DNA of 64,000 bases from Mesorhizobium shangrilense (GCF_028826155.1 NZ_JAQGPN010000001.1:3911501-3975500), one strand, 5' to 3'; shown: positions 33,810-49,148, numbered from the stretch's first letter. The notes: a model not told the origin generated them from the letters alone. Made by a program: numbers and translations.

Positions 33810-35441
33810 TCACAACTCGATACGCGCGAAGAGCGCCCCAAGCGGCGGCAGCGCGACGGCGGGACTGGAGACCTCGGCTGCGCCTGTCGGGAAATCAAGC
33901 GCTTCGAGCGCGCCGAGGTCGGACGGAAACGGCCAAACGGCCTCTTCGTCGGAAAAATTGAACAGGCAGAGGATCGACTCGCCATTCAGCGTCCGAACGA
34001 ATGACAGAACGTGCTCATCCGCCTCGAGGAAGCGGATGCTGCCGCCGACCAGCGCCGGATGCGCCGCGCGGAAGGCCAGCGCTTCTCGATACCGGTTCAG
34101 CACCGAAGAAGGCCCCGTCTGTGTGTCGACCGCTTTCGCCCGATGCGCCTCGGGCACCGGCAGCCAGGACGCGCCCGTCGAAAAGCCGGCGTTCGGCTCG
34201 GCCGCGCTCCAGGGCATGGGCGTGCGGCAGCCGTCCCTCCCCTTGAAGCCCGGCCAGAACCTGATGCCGTATGGATCGCGCAGCTGCTCGAAGGTGAGCT
34301 CCGCCTCCTCCAGCCCGAGCTCCTCGCCCTGGTACAGGCAGATCGAACCCCGCAGCGCGGCGAGGACGGCGATCGCCAGCTTCGCGACGTCCTCCGGATC
34401 CTGCCCGTCCTTCGCGAAGCGGGATACGTGCCGCATCACGTCGTGATTGGAGAAGGCCCAGCAGATCCAGCCGTCCGCGACCTTATCCTCGGACGCCTCG
34501 ACACATCCCCGGATATGGGCGGGCGAGAAATCCGGTCCCAGCAGGTCGAAGGTGTAGCACATGTGGAGGCGTTCGCCGCCGCCGGTATAGGCTGCCACCG
34601 TCTCCAGCGAACGCCCCTCGTCACCCACCTCGCCGACCGAGGTGCGGTTCGGATACTGATTCAACAGATCCCGAAAATCCTTTAGGAACGCTAGGTTTTC
34701 CGGCCTGGACTTGTCGAACAGATGCCACTGGTAGAGGTAGGGGTTGGTGTCCAGCGCCAGCCCCGCCACGCGGCTGTCGGTCGGCGGATTGTCGCGCAAC
34801 CACAGGTCGTGGAAGTAGTAGTTCACCGTGTCGAGCCGAAAGCCGTCGACGCCGCGCTCCAGCCAGAAACGCGCGGCGTCGAGCAGCGCCTCCCGCACAT
34901 CGGGGTTGTGGAAATTCAGGTCCGGCTGTGCCGCGAGGAAGTTGTGCTGGTAGTACTGCCGGCGCGTACTGTCCCACTCCCATGCAGGCCCGCCGAAGAC
35001 CGAGAGCCAGTTGGTCGGGGCGGTGCCGTCAGGCCTTGCGTCCGCCCACACGTACCAGTCCGCCTTGGGGTTGTCGCGCGAGGCGCGGCTCTCGACGAAC
35101 CATGGATGACGGTCCGAGCTGTGCGAGACCACCAGGTCCATGATGACCTTTAGCCCTAGCCGATGTGCCTCCGCGAGCAGCGCGTCGAAATCGGCCAGCG
35201 TGCCGAACATCGAGTCGACGTCGAGATAGTCGGAGACGTCGTAGCCCATGTCGGCCATGGGCGACCTGCAGAAGGGCGAGAGCCAGACCGCATCGACGCT
35301 GAGGGACGCGATGTGCGGCAACCGCCGCGTCACGCCCTTCAGGTCGCCGACGCCGTCGCCCGTGGTGTCCTGATAGGAGCGCGGATAGACCTGATAGATG
35401 ACGCAGCCGCGCCACCATTCCGATTCAGCACGTTCGCTCAT
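33810..35441 (-). CDS. aglA: Alpha-glucosidase (GH13)
   Basis: A 543-residue glycoside hydrolase of family 13 (oligo-1,6-glucosidase/AglA type). Conserved regions: DLVVSHSSDRHPWF (I), GFRLDTVNYY (II, nucleophile Asp), GEVGDE (III, acid/base Glu) and FSNHDVMRH (IV, Asp). The N-terminus WWRGCVIYQVYPRSYQDTTGDGVGDLKG is typical. It hydrolyses terminal alpha-glucosidic bonds of maltose, sucrose or isomaltose; the exact linkage is not clear. No signal peptide, so it acts on imported sugars or on oligosaccharides released from glycogen. It is 16 bases after the glgX stop, hence the end of the glycogen operon. Confidence 0.92.
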   Translation of the reverse strand: MSERAESEWWRGCVIYQVYPRSYQDTTGDGVGDLKGVTRRLPHIASLSVDAVWLSPFCRSPMADMGYDVSDYLDVDSMFGTLADFDALLAEAHRLGLKVIMDLVVSHSSDRHPWFVESRASRDNPKADWYVWADARPDGTAPTNWLSVFGGPAWEWDSTRRQYYQHNFLAAQPDLNFHNPDVREALLDAARFWLERGVDGFRLDTVNYYFHDLWLRDNPPTDSRVAGLALDTNPYLYQWHLFDKSRPENLAFLKDFRDLLNQYPNRTSVGEVGDEGRSLETVAAYTGGGERLHMCYTFDLLGPDFSPAHIRGCVEASEDKVADGWICWAFSNHDVMRHVSRFAKDGQDPEDVAKLAIAVLAALRGSICLYQGEELGLEEAELTFEQLRDPYGIRFWPGFKGRDGCRTPMPWSAAEPNAGFSTGASWLPVPEAHRAKAVDTQTGPSSVLNRYREALAFRAAHPALVGGSIRFLEADEHVLSFVRTLNGESILCLFNFSDEEAVWPFPSDLGALEALDFPTGAAEVSSPAVALPPLGALFARIEL

Positions 35442-35457
35442 CCAGATCGCTCCCGCG

Positions 35458-37458
35458 TCAGATTGGGCGTTCCTCGAAGAACACGACGGTCCTGCCCTGC
35501 AGCAGGAACGAATTGTCCGCCGTCTCGCGCGGCGGATCCTCGGGCGGCGGTAGCAGCACGGACCAGCGCAGCCCCTCGCCAGCCGGTAGGCTGAACACGC
35601 AGGCGCGGCGGTCGCCGTTCACCACGACGCCCAACCTCCGCTCGCCCTGCTCTCGGCTGTCAGCGAGAACCATGGTCAACCGATGGCGCGACGGGTCCTC
35701 CCATTCGCGATGGCTGAGCGGGCCGCCGCGTTCGTTCAGCCAGGCGACGTCCTGCCGGTGCTGGCCGGGCGCCGGGTTGCCGGTGAGGAACTCCACCTCC
35801 CGCAGGGCGGGAAAGCGGTCGCGGACAGTCGCCAGCCCGGCGACATATTCTTCCCGGACGAGGTCGCGGCCTGCCCAATCGAGCCAGTTCGTCTCGTTGT
35901 CCTGGGCATAGGCGTTGTTGTTGCCGCGTTGCGTGCGGCCGAACTCGTCGCCGGCGGTGAGCAACAGCGTACCGCGCGAGGTGAACAGCGTCGCCAGCAG
36001 TGCGTAGGCGTCGCGGCGGCGCGCATGGCCGATCCTCTGATCGTCCGACGGGCCCTCCACGCCGTTGTTCCACGAGAAATTCTCGGCATGGCCATCGCGG
36101 TTGCGCTCGCCATTGGGCTCGTTGTGCTTGCGCTCGTAGGAGACGAGATCGGCCAGCGTGAACCCGTCATGGGCGGCCACGAAGTTCACGCTTCGCGTCG
36201 TGCCCGCGCCCTCGCGCTGGAAGACGTCGGACGATCCGGCGAGCCTCGTCGCCATTTCTCCGATCGTGCCGCGATCGGACCGCCAGAAGCGGCGCACGCC
36301 GTCGCGAAACTTGTCGTTCCATTCGAGCATCGGCGGGCGGAAATTGCCGAGCTGGTAGCCGTGTATACCGATGTCCCACGGTTCGGCGATCATCACGCGG
36401 TCGAAGAGGACCGGATCGGCGCGGAGCGCCCTCAGCACATCCGAATCCGGATCGAAGCGGTCGCCGTCGCGGCCGAGGATCGGCGCGAGGTCGAAGCGGA
36501 AGCCGTCGACGCCGGCGTGCAGGACGAAATGCCGGAGGCTGTCGAGGATCATGTCCCGGACGACAGGGCGGTCGCAGGCGAGCGTGTTGCCCGTGCCGGT
36601 GTCGTTGACCAGCCGGCCGCCGTCGTGACGGTAGTAGGCCTGGCTGTCCAGACCACGCAGCGAGAGCGTCGGACCGAACTCGTCGCTTTCCCCGGTATGG
36701 TTGAACACCAGGTCGAGGATCGTCCCGATGCCGGCGTCGCGCAGCGCCGCCACCGTCTGCCACAACTCGTCGATGCCTCCTGGCGCCAGTCGCGGATCGA
36801 GCGCCATGAAGGTGACCGGGTTGTAGCCCCACGCGTTCATCAGCCCCAAAGGCGGCAGGTGGCTCTCGTCGATCCAGGCGGTCACCGGCATCAGCTCGAC
36901 CGCCGATACGCCTAGCCTTTGCATGTGTTCGATGATCCGCGGATGCGCCAGCGCTGCGACCGTGCCCCGCAGCCCTTCCGGTATGTCCGGGTGGCGCATG
37001 GTGAAGGCGCCGACGTTTACCTCGTAGATCAGGCCGCCCGGCCGGAACAGCGGCTCCTGTCTCGGAACGGCTGTCGGCGCGCTGACGATGGCCTTCGGGA
37101 CCAGGGGCGCGGTGTCGGTGCCCTCGCCCCGCGGCGCTGCAAGCGCCGGATCGTAGCGGTAGGGTTGGTCGAGGTGGATTGCGTAGGGATCGACCAGAAG
37201 CTTTTGGGGATCGAACCAGAACCCCGCCGGCGGATCGTAGCGTCCGTCGGCGCGGTAGCCATAGCGGGTGCCTGCCGCCAGTCCGGGCACGGTCAGTTCG
37301 TGGACGTCGCCCTCCCCTCGGCGCAGTTCGTGCCTCGCGACCTCGGCATTTCCGTCGGCATCAAAGACAGACACCCAGACCCGGTCGGCCGTCGCTGACC
37401 AGACGGCGAACCGGACGCCGTCCGGCGTGGGGGTCGCGCCAAGCTGTGGGCGTGTCAT
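35458..37458 (-). CDS. glgX: Glycogen debranching enzyme GlgX
   Basis: A 666-residue GH13 isoamylase-type enzyme. An N-terminal CBM48 (about 5-95, GVRFAVWSATADRVWVSVFD) is followed by the catalytic barrel: DLVFNHTGES (I), GFRFDLAPIL (II, Asp), MIAEPWDIG (III, Glu) and FVAAHDGFTLADL (IV, Asp). GlgX removes the short branches left after phosphorylase action. A palindromic element separates it from pgm upstream. It is followed after 16 bases by the alpha-glucosidase gene. Confidence 0.95.
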   Translation of the reverse strand: MTRPQLGATPTPDGVRFAVWSATADRVWVSVFDADGNAEVARHELRRGEGDVHELTVPGLAAGTRYGYRADGRYDPPAGFWFDPQKLLVDPYAIHLDQPYRYDPALAAPRGEGTDTAPLVPKAIVSAPTAVPRQEPLFRPGGLIYEVNVGAFTMRHPDIPEGLRGTVAALAHPRIIEHMQRLGVSAVELMPVTAWIDESHLPPLGLMNAWGYNPVTFMALDPRLAPGGIDELWQTVAALRDAGIGTILDLVFNHTGESDEFGPTLSLRGLDSQAYYRHDGGRLVNDTGTGNTLACDRPVVRDMILDSLRHFVLHAGVDGFRFDLAPILGRDGDRFDPDSDVLRALRADPVLFDRVMIAEPWDIGIHGYQLGNFRPPMLEWNDKFRDGVRRFWRSDRGTIGEMATRLAGSSDVFQREGAGTTRSVNFVAAHDGFTLADLVSYERKHNEPNGERNRDGHAENFSWNNGVEGPSDDQRIGHARRRDAYALLATLFTSRGTLLLTAGDEFGRTQRGNNNAYAQDNETNWLDWAGRDLVREEYVAGLATVRDRFPALREVEFLTGNPAPGQHRQDVAWLNERGGPLSHREWEDPSRHRLTMVLADSREQGERRLGVVVNGDRRACVFSLPAGEGLRWSVLLPPPEDPPRETADNSFLLQGRTVVFFEERPI

Positions 37459-37481
37459 GCGAGCCGGCGGCGGGGCGCTCT

Positions 37482-37683
37482 ACCCTCCCCCTTGTGGGGA
37501 GGGTCGACGAGCAATTGGAGCGCAGCGGAAATTGTGAGACGGGGTGGGGGTGGTGAAGCGAATGGCGTCCGGTCGTTGCACATACGACGCGGCACGCAAG
37601 AACGGAGGCTTTTACCCCCACCCCGCGTCACTCGCTTTGCTTCACAAAGCTCGCTCCGCGACCCTTCCCACAAGGGGGAGGGT
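37482..37683. repeat. Nested palindromic intergenic element
   Basis: A 200-base element fills the gap between pgm and glgX. Its ends (37482-37504 and 37661-37683) are palindromes of 23 bases each (ACCCTCCCCCTTG...AGGGT type) and also inverted copies of each other; an inner pair (GACGGGGTGGGGGT near 37533 and its complement near 37614) lies inside. The whole can fold as one long hairpin. It has the look of rhizobial intergenic palindromic repeats. It may act as a stabiliser or partial terminator in the operon. Confidence 0.7.
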
Positions 37684-37702
37684 AAAGGCGCGCGCGCCTC
37701 CC

Positions 37703-39331
<1,629 letters not shown>

Positions 39332-39335
39332 CTAA

Positions 39336-40781
39336 TCATGTGCCTTTCCTTGCCAGCAGAGATTTGTAGAGGTCGACATATCGGTCGGCGCTGCGGCTCC
39401 ACGATACGTCGGACTTCATCCCCTGCTTCTGGATACCGCTCCATATGGTCGGATTCGCGTAGGTGGCAACCGCCCGGCGGATCGTCTGCATAAAAGCGTC
39501 AGGCGTCAGCGGCGAGAACTGGAAGCCGGTCGCGGCTCCCGCGGCGATCGCCGCCTCGTTGGCGTCGATGATGGTATCGGCGAGCCCGCCGGTGCGCGCC
39601 ACGATCGGCACGCAGCCGTAACGCAGCCCGTAGAGCTGGGTGAGGCCGCACGGCTCGAAACGCGACGGGATGAGGATGGCGTCGGCCCCGCCCTGCAGCA
39701 GGTGCGACAGCGCCTCGTCGTAGCCGATGACGGTCCCGATGCGGCCGCGGTGGCGGGCAGCGCCCGCGAGCAGCGCGCCCTCCAGTCCGGCGTCGCCCGT
39801 ACCCAGCACCGCAAGCCGTGCGCCCGCAGCGACGATCGGGTCCAGAATCGCGGCAAGAACGTCGATGCCCTTCTGCCAAGTCAGGCGGCTGACGACACAG
39901 AGCAGCGGGCCGTCGTCCCGGTCGAGCGCGAAGCGCTCCTCCAGCGCCCGCTTGTTGGCGGCCCTCGCCTTCAGGGCCTTCGCGGAGTAGGCGGCCAGAA
40001 GATGCGCGTCCGCTGCCGGGTCCCAGATGGCCGTATCGATGCCGTTGACGATGCCGAGCAGTTCGCCCGTCCGCGCATTGAGCAGGCCGTCGAGGCCCAT
40101 GCCGAACTCGGGCGAACGGATCTCCTGCGCATAGGTCGGGCTGACGGTGGTGATCGCCCAGGCCGCCTGCAGCCCGGCCTTCAGGTAGCCGACGCCGCCA
40201 TAGTACTCGACGCCGTCCAGCGCCATCGCCTCGCCCGGCAGACCCAGGCTGCCGAAGATGCCGGCGCCGAACTGCCCCTGGAAGGCGAGGTTGTGCACGG
40301 TCATCACCGAAGGCGTGTCCGGCGCCTTGCCGTAGCGCGTGTAGGCTAGCGTCAGCGCCGCCTGCCAGTCATGCGCATGGACGATGTCGGGCCGCCATCC
40401 CTCGACCCCGCCGGCCGCAATGTCGCCGCCGACCTGGCTCAAGGCCGCAAAACGCCGCCAGTTGTCCGGCCAGTCGATGCCCGTCGCATCGCCGTAGGGA
40501 CCGCCGACGCGGTCGAACAGGTGCGGCGCATCCAGCACGAAGAGATCGAGCCCTGCGATCTCCACGGCGTGCACCCTGGCCGGGCCGCCCTGCAGCGCGA
40601 CATATTCCATCACCGGCTTCGTCGGCGTGAACTTCTCCATCACCACCGTGTACCCGGGCACCAGGGTCCTGACGGCAACACCCTTGGGGGCGAGGGCAAG
40701 CGGCAACGCGCCGGTCACATCCGCCAGCCCGCCGGTCTTGATGAGAGGAAAGATCTCGGGCGTAACGGCTAGGATCTGCAT
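39336..40781 (-). CDS. glgA: Glycogen synthase
   Basis: A 481-residue GT5 enzyme that adds glucose from ADP-glucose to glycogen. The ADP-glucose site KTGGLADV is at 15-22, and the C-terminal GT-B part has [31 protein letters not shown] and RTGGLADTI. The start is at 40781; the frame continues into the palindromic element upstream, so that extension is not coding. Second half of the glgC-glgA pair; a repeat element lies between them. Confidence 0.95.
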   Translation of the reverse strand: MQILAVTPEIFPLIKTGGLADVTGALPLALAPKGVAVRTLVPGYTVVMEKFTPTKPVMEYVALQGGPARVHAVEIAGLDLFVLDAPHLFDRVGGPYGDATGIDWPDNWRRFAALSQVGGDIAAGGVEGWRPDIVHAHDWQAALTLAYTRYGKAPDTPSVMTVHNLAFQGQFGAGIFGSLGLPGEAMALDGVEYYGGVGYLKAGLQAAWAITTVSPTYAQEIRSPEFGMGLDGLLNARTGELLGIVNGIDTAIWDPAADAHLLAAYSAKALKARAANKRALEERFALDRDDGPLLCVVSRLTWQKGIDVLAAILDPIVAAGARLAVLGTGDAGLEGALLAGAARHRGRIGTVIGYDEALSHLLQGGADAILIPSRFEPCGLTQLYGLRYGCVPIVARTGGLADTIIDANEAAIAAGAATGFQFSPLTPDAFMQTIRRAVATYANPTIWSGIQKQGMKSDVSWSRSADRYVDLYKSLLARKGT

Positions 40782-40809
40782 TCGCGAGCGCCCCGGAACC
40801 AAGAAAATG

Positions 40810-40953
40810 CCCCCTCTCCGTCTCGCCCTGCGGGCTCGACACCTCTCCCCCACTTCGTGAGGGGAGAGGATTGGCGCCAGCCCAGCGGACGGTCATCCTC
40901 TCCCCCGTCGATCGGGGGAGAGGTGTCGAGGCGAAGCCGAGACGGAGAGGGGG
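40810..40953. repeat. Nested palindromic intergenic element
   Basis: A 144-base element in the gap between glgC and glgA. Outer arms of about 39 bases (40810-40850 and 40915-40953; CCCCCTCTCCGTCTCG type) are inverted copies of each other; inside lie two shorter palindromes (40843-40867 and 40898-40923, CTCTCCCC...GGGGAGAG). It is unlike the element at 37482 in sequence but similar in design. It may process or dampen the transcript between glgC and glgA. Confidence 0.7.
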
Positions 40954-40970
40954 TCGATTGATCCGCCAAG

Positions 40971-42233
40971 TCACATCCCCAGCTTGTCGATCATGGGCTG
41001 GGTGATGAGGCAGATGCCTTTTTCCGACACTCGGAAGCGCTTGGCGTCGAGCACCGGGTCCTCGCCGACGATGAGCCCTTCCGGAATCCGCACGCCGCTG
41101 TCGATCACGACGCGCTTGAGCCGGGTCTTCCGGCCGACCGTGCAGTCGGGCAGCATCACCACTTCCTCGAGCGTGGAGTAGGAGTTGATGCGTGCGCCGG
41201 TGAACACCAGGCTGCGCTTCAGCGATGCGCCGGAGACGATGCAGTCGCCCGAGATCAGCGACGACACTGCCATGCCGCGCCGCCCAGCCTCGTCATGCAC
41301 GAACTTTGCCGGCGGCTTCAGTTCCGCGTAGGTCCAGATCGGCCAGTCGCGGTCGTAGAGGTCGAGTTCAGGCGTCACATCGGTGAGGTCGATGTTGGCC
41401 TCCCAGTATGCGTCGATCGTGCCGACGTCCCGCCAGTACGGGCTGGTTTCCATGCTCGAGCGGACGCAGGACTTGGCGAAGCGATGCGCCACCGCCTTGC
41501 CCGACTTCACGATCGCCGGGATGATGTCCTTGCCGAAATCGCGGCTCGAGGCCGGGTCGGCGGCATCCTTGCGCAAGAGGTCCATCAGGAACTTGGTCTT
41601 GAAGACATAGATGCCCATCGAGGCCAGCGCGAAGTCGGGCTTGTCCGGAATTCCGGGCGGGTCCGCCGGCTTCTCGACGAAGGCGATGATCTTGTCCGCC
41701 TTGTCGACATGCATGACGCCGAAGCCGGTGGCCTCCATCCGCGGCACCTCGAGGCACCCCACGGTGACGTCGGCGCCTTGGTCGACGTGCTGGCGCAGCA
41801 TCAGCTCGTAGTCCATCTTGTAGATGTGGTCGCCCGCCAGGACCACCATGAACTCAGGCCCGTAAGACTCTATGATGTCTATGTTCTGGTAAACCGCGTC
41901 TGCCGTTCCCTCATACCATTGCGTCTCGGACACACGCTGGCTCGCCGGCAGGATGTCAAAACTCTCGTTGCGCTCGGGGCGCAGGAAGTTCCACCCGCGC
42001 TGCAGGTGCCGGATCAGCGAATGCGCCTTGTACTGCGTCGCCACGGCGAGCCGGCGGATGCCGGAGTTGAGCGCGTTCGACAGCGCGAAGTCGATGATGC
42101 GGGTCTTGCCGCCGAAATGCACGGCCGGCTTGGCGCGCCGGTCGGTCAGCTCCTTGAGCCGGCTGCCGCGACCGCCCGCCAGCACATAGGCCATCGCATC
42201 GCGCGCCAGCGGCTGGTTTCTGTTGACCTGCAT
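40971..42233 (-). CDS. glgC: Glucose-1-phosphate adenylyltransferase
   Basis: A 420-residue ADP-glucose pyrophosphorylase, the control step of glycogen synthesis. The nucleotide site is [24 protein letters not shown] (about 14-37, with the ARG-type regulatory site), followed by [10 protein letters not shown] and [10 protein letters not shown], and a C-terminal left-handed beta-helix (residues 300-420). The enzyme is usually activated by fructose-6-phosphate. Strong GGGAGGGG site. It lies 14 bases after the glgB stop. Confidence 0.96.
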   Translation of the reverse strand: MQVNRNQPLARDAMAYVLAGGRGSRLKELTDRRAKPAVHFGGKTRIIDFALSNALNSGIRRLAVATQYKAHSLIRHLQRGWNFLRPERNESFDILPASQRVSETQWYEGTADAVYQNIDIIESYGPEFMVVLAGDHIYKMDYELMLRQHVDQGADVTVGCLEVPRMEATGFGVMHVDKADKIIAFVEKPADPPGIPDKPDFALASMGIYVFKTKFLMDLLRKDAADPASSRDFGKDIIPAIVKSGKAVAHRFAKSCVRSSMETSPYWRDVGTIDAYWEANIDLTDVTPELDLYDRDWPIWTYAELKPPAKFVHDEAGRRGMAVSSLISGDCIVSGASLKRSLVFTGARINSYSTLEEVVMLPDCTVGRKTRLKRVVIDSGVRIPEGLIVGEDPVLDAKRFRVSEKGICLITQPMIDKLGM

Positions 42234-42247
42234 GGACCCCTCCCAAC

Positions 42248-44530
42248 CTAGAGACTATCTGCGGTGGCCGTTCCCGATGTGTATTCGAGCATGATGGTGG
42301 ACAGGCCGGGCAGCAGCATCGTTCCGGCGATGCCGCCCTTGCCCTTCGCGGCCTCGATCCAGCCGCCGTTCCCCTTGCCGGAGCCGCCGTAGATCGCCGC
42401 GTCGGAGTTGAATATCTCGCGCCAGCGTCCGGCTTGCGGCAGCGGCACCTCGTAGAAGTCGCGCTGCACCGGCGTGAAGTTGGAGATCACCGCAACCGGG
42501 TTTTCGCCCGGCGCCTTGCGCAGCCAGGCGAAGACGGAGTTCCGCTTGTCGTCGGCAATCAGCCAGGTGAAGCCTTCCGGCTCGCAGTCGCGGGCATGCA
42601 GCGCCGGACGCGTGCGATAGAGGCCATTGAGGTCGGTGACCAGCCGGCGCATGCCGTCATGCGGAAGATGATCCAGCAGATCCCAGTCGAGCGCGCGCGC
42701 CTCGCTCCACTCGCTGCGCTGGGCGAATTCCTGCCCCATGAAGAGCAGCTTCTTGCCCGGGTAGCCCCACATGAAGGCGTAGTAGGCGCGCAGGTTGGCG
42801 AACTTCTGCCAGTCGTCCCCCGACATCTTGCCGAGAAGCGTACCCTTGCCGTGCACCACCTCGTCATGGCTGAGCGGCAGGACGAAATTCTCGCTGAAGG
42901 CGTAGAGCAGCCCGAACGTCAGGTCGTTGTGATGATACTGCCGGTGGATCGACTCGCGCGCCATGTACTGCAGCGTGTCGTGCATGAAGCCCATGTTCCA
43001 CTTCAGCCCGAAGCCCAGCCCGCCCTCGTGCACGGGCTGCGAGACCTTAGGCCACGCCGTCGACTCCTCGGCGATGGTCATCACTTCCGGATGCGCGCCA
43101 TAGACCACCTGGTTCATGCGCTGCAGGAAGGCCACCGCGTCCAAATTCTCGCGGCCGCCCTTCTCGTTGGGGATCCACTCGCCCGCCTTGCGGGAGTAGT
43201 CGAGATAGAGCATCGAGGCGACCGCATCCACGCGCAGGCCGTCGACGTGGTACTTCTCCGCCCAGTACATGGCGTTGTTGACGAGGTAGGAACTGACCTC
43301 GCGGCGGCCGAAATTGTAGATCGCGGTGTGCCAGTCGGGATGGAAGCCCTGGCGCGGGTCGGCGTGCTCATAGAGTGCCGTGCCGTCGAAACGTGCCAGC
43401 CCGTGCTCGTCGGTGGGAAAATGTGCCGGCACCCAGTCAAGGATCACGCCGATGCCGGCCCTGTGGGCGCCGTCGACGAAGCGGGCAAATCCGTCCGGAT
43501 CGCCGAAGCGGGCCGACGGCGCATAAAGACCCGTCGTCTGGTATCCCCACGACGGGTCGTAGGGATGCTCGCTGATCGGCAGGAACTCGATATGGGTGAA
43601 GCCGGTCTCCACCACATACGGGATCAGCCTGTCGGCAAGTTCGTCCCAGCTGAGGAACGAGCCGTCCTCATGCCGCTGCCAAGAGCCTGCGTGCACCTCG
43701 TAGATCGACACCGGCTGCCGGCGCGGGTCGGCTCCTCGCCAGAATTCGCGGTGCGCCTGGTCTCCCCACTCATGCGAGAGCGGCGCGGCCGTCACCGACG
43801 CGGTCGCGGGCCGCAGCTCCGAATGGAATGCGAAGGGGTCGGCCTTCAGCGGCAGCCGCACGCCGTCCGCGCCGATGATCTCGAACTTGTAGGCTCGCCC
43901 TGCGCCGATATCGGGCGCAAAAATCTCCCAGATGCCGGTGTCCTTGCGCAGCCGCATGACGTGGCGACGTCCGTCCCAGTCGTTGAAGTCGCCGACCACG
44001 GAGACGCGGCGCGCGTTCGGCGCCCAGACGGCGAAATGCACGCCGTCCGCCCCGTCGTGGCGGATCAGGTGTGCGCCGAGCTTGTCGAAAAGCCGGAGAT
44101 GCGAGCCTTCGGCGATGTAATAATCGTCCATCGGCCCGAGCACCGGCCCGAACGAATACGGGTCGGTCAGCCACCAGTCGCCGCCGGCATTGTGCGCATG
44201 ATACTTCAGCGGCTGGCGCGCCTTGATCGACAGCTCGCCCTCGAAGAAGCCGGCGTCGTGGCGGCGCGTCAGCTCGCCCACCGCCTCGCCGCCAAGGGTG
44301 AACGCCTCAACCGACTCCGCATGCGGGATGAAGCAGCGCGCGACGAAGCCCTGGCCGGCCGCCTGCACGCCCAGCACGGCAAACGGGTCGTTGTGGGAAC
44401 CGGCGACGATCGCCTCGATGGCCGACGGCGCGAGATTGCCCGGGGACGCCTTGCGCCCGGTCGCGGCTCCGGGCTCGGCCACGGCCTTGGGCAGCTCCTT
44501 CGGGACGGCAGCAGCCTTGGTCTTCTTCAT
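42248..44530 (-). CDS. glgB: 1,4-alpha-glucan branching enzyme
   Basis: A 760-residue GH13 branching enzyme. Two N-terminal CBM48-like modules (about 40-130 and 145-245), then the catalytic barrel with [11 protein letters not shown] (I), [11 protein letters not shown] (II, Asp), IAEESTAWP (III, Glu) and [12 protein letters not shown] (IV, Asp). The first 35 residues are a Lys/Ala/Pro-rich tail not in the family core. The gene lies 137 bases after glgP and 14 before glgC. Confidence 0.96.
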   Translation of the reverse strand: MKKTKAAAVPKELPKAVAEPGAATGRKASPGNLAPSAIEAIVAGSHNDPFAVLGVQAAGQGFVARCFIPHAESVEAFTLGGEAVGELTRRHDAGFFEGELSIKARQPLKYHAHNAGGDWWLTDPYSFGPVLGPMDDYYIAEGSHLRLFDKLGAHLIRHDGADGVHFAVWAPNARRVSVVGDFNDWDGRRHVMRLRKDTGIWEIFAPDIGAGRAYKFEIIGADGVRLPLKADPFAFHSELRPATASVTAAPLSHEWGDQAHREFWRGADPRRQPVSIYEVHAGSWQRHEDGSFLSWDELADRLIPYVVETGFTHIEFLPISEHPYDPSWGYQTTGLYAPSARFGDPDGFARFVDGAHRAGIGVILDWVPAHFPTDEHGLARFDGTALYEHADPRQGFHPDWHTAIYNFGRREVSSYLVNNAMYWAEKYHVDGLRVDAVASMLYLDYSRKAGEWIPNEKGGRENLDAVAFLQRMNQVVYGAHPEVMTIAEESTAWPKVSQPVHEGGLGFGLKWNMGFMHDTLQYMARESIHRQYHHNDLTFGLLYAFSENFVLPLSHDEVVHGKGTLLGKMSGDDWQKFANLRAYYAFMWGYPGKKLLFMGQEFAQRSEWSEARALDWDLLDHLPHDGMRRLVTDLNGLYRTRPALHARDCEPEGFTWLIADDKRNSVFAWLRKAPGENPVAVISNFTPVQRDFYEVPLPQAGRWREIFNSDAAIYGGSGKGNGGWIEAAKGKGGIAGTMLLPGLSTIMLEYTSGTATADSL

Positions 44531-44667
44531 GCTCCGGCGCTTCCTCCCGACCTCCGGAACCCCTACTACACGCGATAGGACGCGGCCTGTCTAGTCAGCA
44601 CATTAGGCCACATGCACCGGCCTCGCGAAGCGAGCGAACTACCGCTGCTCCGCAACGAGCAACCGGT

Positions 44668-47136
<2,469 letters not shown>

Positions 47137-47295
47137 CTCGGCCTCGACAATTTTTGCGGGAAAGCGTCTGGCAGACCCGCATGACAAGCTCCTCCCTTCC
47201 CTGTTCTAACCGGTCCGGTCTCGGATTCAATCGATTACAAAGTACAATGCCGAACCGCGTCGGCCCCGATCGGCGAAGGCGGAGCCGACGCCTCG

Positions 47296-48078
47296 TCAGG
47301 CCGCGAGCGCCTCCTCGGGCGGTTTCTTCGCGCCGGTCATCAGTGCGACGGCGTCCGACATTGAGATCTGCTTCGGATCGACGACGCACAGCCTTCGTCC
47401 GAGCCGATGGATGTGGATGCGGTCCGCGACCTCGAAGACATGCGGCATGTTGTGCGAAATGAGCACGATCGGCAGGCCGCGCTTCTTCACGTCGAGGATC
47501 AGTTCCAGCACGCGGCGCGATTCCTTGACGCCGAGCGCCGCCGTCGGCTCGTCCATGATCACCACCTTGGAACCGAAGGCCGCGGCACGCGCCACGGCGA
47601 CGCCCTGTCGCTGGCCGCCCGACAGCGTTTCGACCGGCTGGTGGATGTTCTGGATCGTCATCAATCCCAGTTCGGTGAGCTTCTGGCGCGCGATCTTGGC
47701 CATCGCCGAGCGGTCGAGTTGCCGGAACCACGAGCCCGCAACCCCCGGCCTGCGGATCTCACGCCCCATGAACATGTTGTCGGCGATGGAGAGCGCCGGT
47801 GACAGGGCCAAGTTCTGGTACACCGTCTCGATGCCCGCCTCGCGCGCCGCCATCGGCGTCGTGAAGTGGACCGGCTTTCCGTCCAGCACGATCTCGCCCT
47901 CATCCGGCGTGATTGCACCCGATATGGCCTTGATCAGCGAGGACTTTCCCGCGCCGTTGTCGCCGATCACCGCAAGGATCTCACCGGGATAGAGGTCGAA
48001 ATCCGCGTGGTCGAGCGCGGTGACGCGGCCGTACCGCTTCACCAGCCCGCGCGTCGTGAGGAGAGGTTCGGTTGCCAT
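47296..48078 (-). CDS. frcA: Fructose ABC transporter ATP-binding protein
   Basis: A 260-residue ATPase with one nucleotide-binding domain: Walker A GDNGAGKSS at 39-47, signature LSGGQRQ at about 145, Walker B VVIMDEPTAALG at about 165. Most CUT2 sugar importers have two fused ABC domains of 500 residues; the single-domain form fits FrcA of Sinorhizobium. The start overlaps the frcC stop by one base (TGATG), so translation is coupled. It is the last gene of frcBCA. Confidence 0.9.
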   Translation of the reverse strand: MATEPLLTTRGLVKRYGRVTALDHADFDLYPGEILAVIGDNGAGKSSLIKAISGAITPDEGEIVLDGKPVHFTTPMAAREAGIETVYQNLALSPALSIADNMFMGREIRRPGVAGSWFRQLDRSAMAKIARQKLTELGLMTIQNIHQPVETLSGGQRQGVAVARAAAFGSKVVIMDEPTAALGVKESRRVLELILDVKKRGLPIVLISHNMPHVFEVADRIHIHRLGRRLCVVDPKQISMSDAVALMTGAKKPPEEALAA

Positions 48079-49148
48079 CAGCCCGCGACCTTTCTGATCC
48101 ATTGATCGACTGCAACTGCGATGATGATGAGCACGCCGATCATCATGTAGGTGTACTGGGGGTCCGTCCCCAGCAGGCGAAGCGCCAGCGAGAACAACCC
48201 GACGATGAGGGCGCCGAAAATCATGCCCAGGATCGATCCACGGCCGCCGAACAGCGAGATGCCGCCGATCACCACGGCCGTGATGGATTCGATGTTGGCG
48301 AATGCGCCCGAGGTCGGCGAGATGGCGCCGACGCGGCCAATCAGCACCCACGCCCCGAAGGCGCAGATGACGCCGGCAAGCGTATAGACCTGTATCAGCA
48401 CGCGCTGGGTGCGAACGCCCGAAAGCTCGGCCGCCTCCGGATCGTCGCCGACCGCATAGACATGGCGGCCCCAGGCCGTGTGGTTGAGCACGTACCAGAG
48501 CAGGATCGCCAGAAGCACCATGGCGATCACGCCGTAGGTGAACACCGCGCCCCCTGCCCGCAGATCATTGGCGAAGAATTTCAGGATCGGCGCGGTGGCG
48601 TCCACATCCTGCGAGCGGATGGTCTCGTTTGCCGAATAGATGAAATTGATGGCGAGAATGATCTGCCACGTGCCCAGCGTCACGATGAAAGGCGGCAGCT
48701 TCATCTTGGAAACGAGCATGCCGTTGACCCAGCCGCAGAACGCGCCGACGGCGAAGCCGCACAGGATCGACAGCACCGGCGGCAGCCCGTAGCGGAAGGT
48801 GAACTGTCCCATCACGACCGAGCTCAACACCATGATGGCGCCAACCGAAAGGTCGATGCCGGCGGTAAGGATGACGAGGGTCTGCGCCGCGCCTATGATG
48901 CCCGTGATCGCGACCTGCTGGAGGATGAGCGTCAGCGTGAAGGCCGAGAACAGCTTGCCGCCCAGTAGCACGCCGAAACCGATCAGCGAGATGACCAGCA
49001 CGATCAGCGGGACGGCCGCCGGATTGGTGTGCAGGTAGTTCTGTATTTTCCTGACGACGCTGTTGCCGTGTTCCTCGAAGGAGGCCACCGACGTGTCGCT
49101 CTGGCTAAGTACGCTCTCGACCGTGTGGCCGCCTTCCGATGTGCTCAT
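48078..49148 (-). CDS. frcC: Fructose ABC transporter permease
   Basis: A 356-residue inner-membrane permease of the CUT2/BPD_transp_2 family. At least eight hydrophobic segments are visible between residues 45 and 350 (AAVPLIVLVISLIGFGVLL, LILQQVAITGIIGAAQTLVIL, ISLFGGRGSILGMIFGALIVGLFSLAL). The signature TAGIDLSVGAIMVLSS and the EAAELSGV coupling segment are present. A hydrophilic N-terminal 45 residues precede the first segment. It forms the channel with FrcA and receives sugar from FrcB. It follows frcB after a 232-base gap that holds a strong hairpin. Confidence 0.92.
   Translation of the reverse strand: MSTSEGGHTVESVLSQSDTSVASFEEHGNSVVRKIQNYLHTNPAAVPLIVLVISLIGFGVLLGGKLFSAFTLTLILQQVAITGIIGAAQTLVILTAGIDLSVGAIMVLSSVVMGQFTFRYGLPPVLSILCGFAVGAFCGWVNGMLVSKMKLPPFIVTLGTWQIILAINFIYSANETIRSQDVDATAPILKFFANDLRAGGAVFTYGVIAMVLLAILLWYVLNHTAWGRHVYAVGDDPEAAELSGVRTQRVLIQVYTLAGVICAFGAWVLIGRVGAISPTSGAFANIESITAVVIGGISLFGGRGSILGMIFGALIVGLFSLALRLLGTDPQYTYMMIGVLIIIAVAVDQWIRKVAG

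Noticed and set aside
42434..44578. A 714-codon rightward ORF
   Set aside because: Antisense to glgB over its whole length; no domain.
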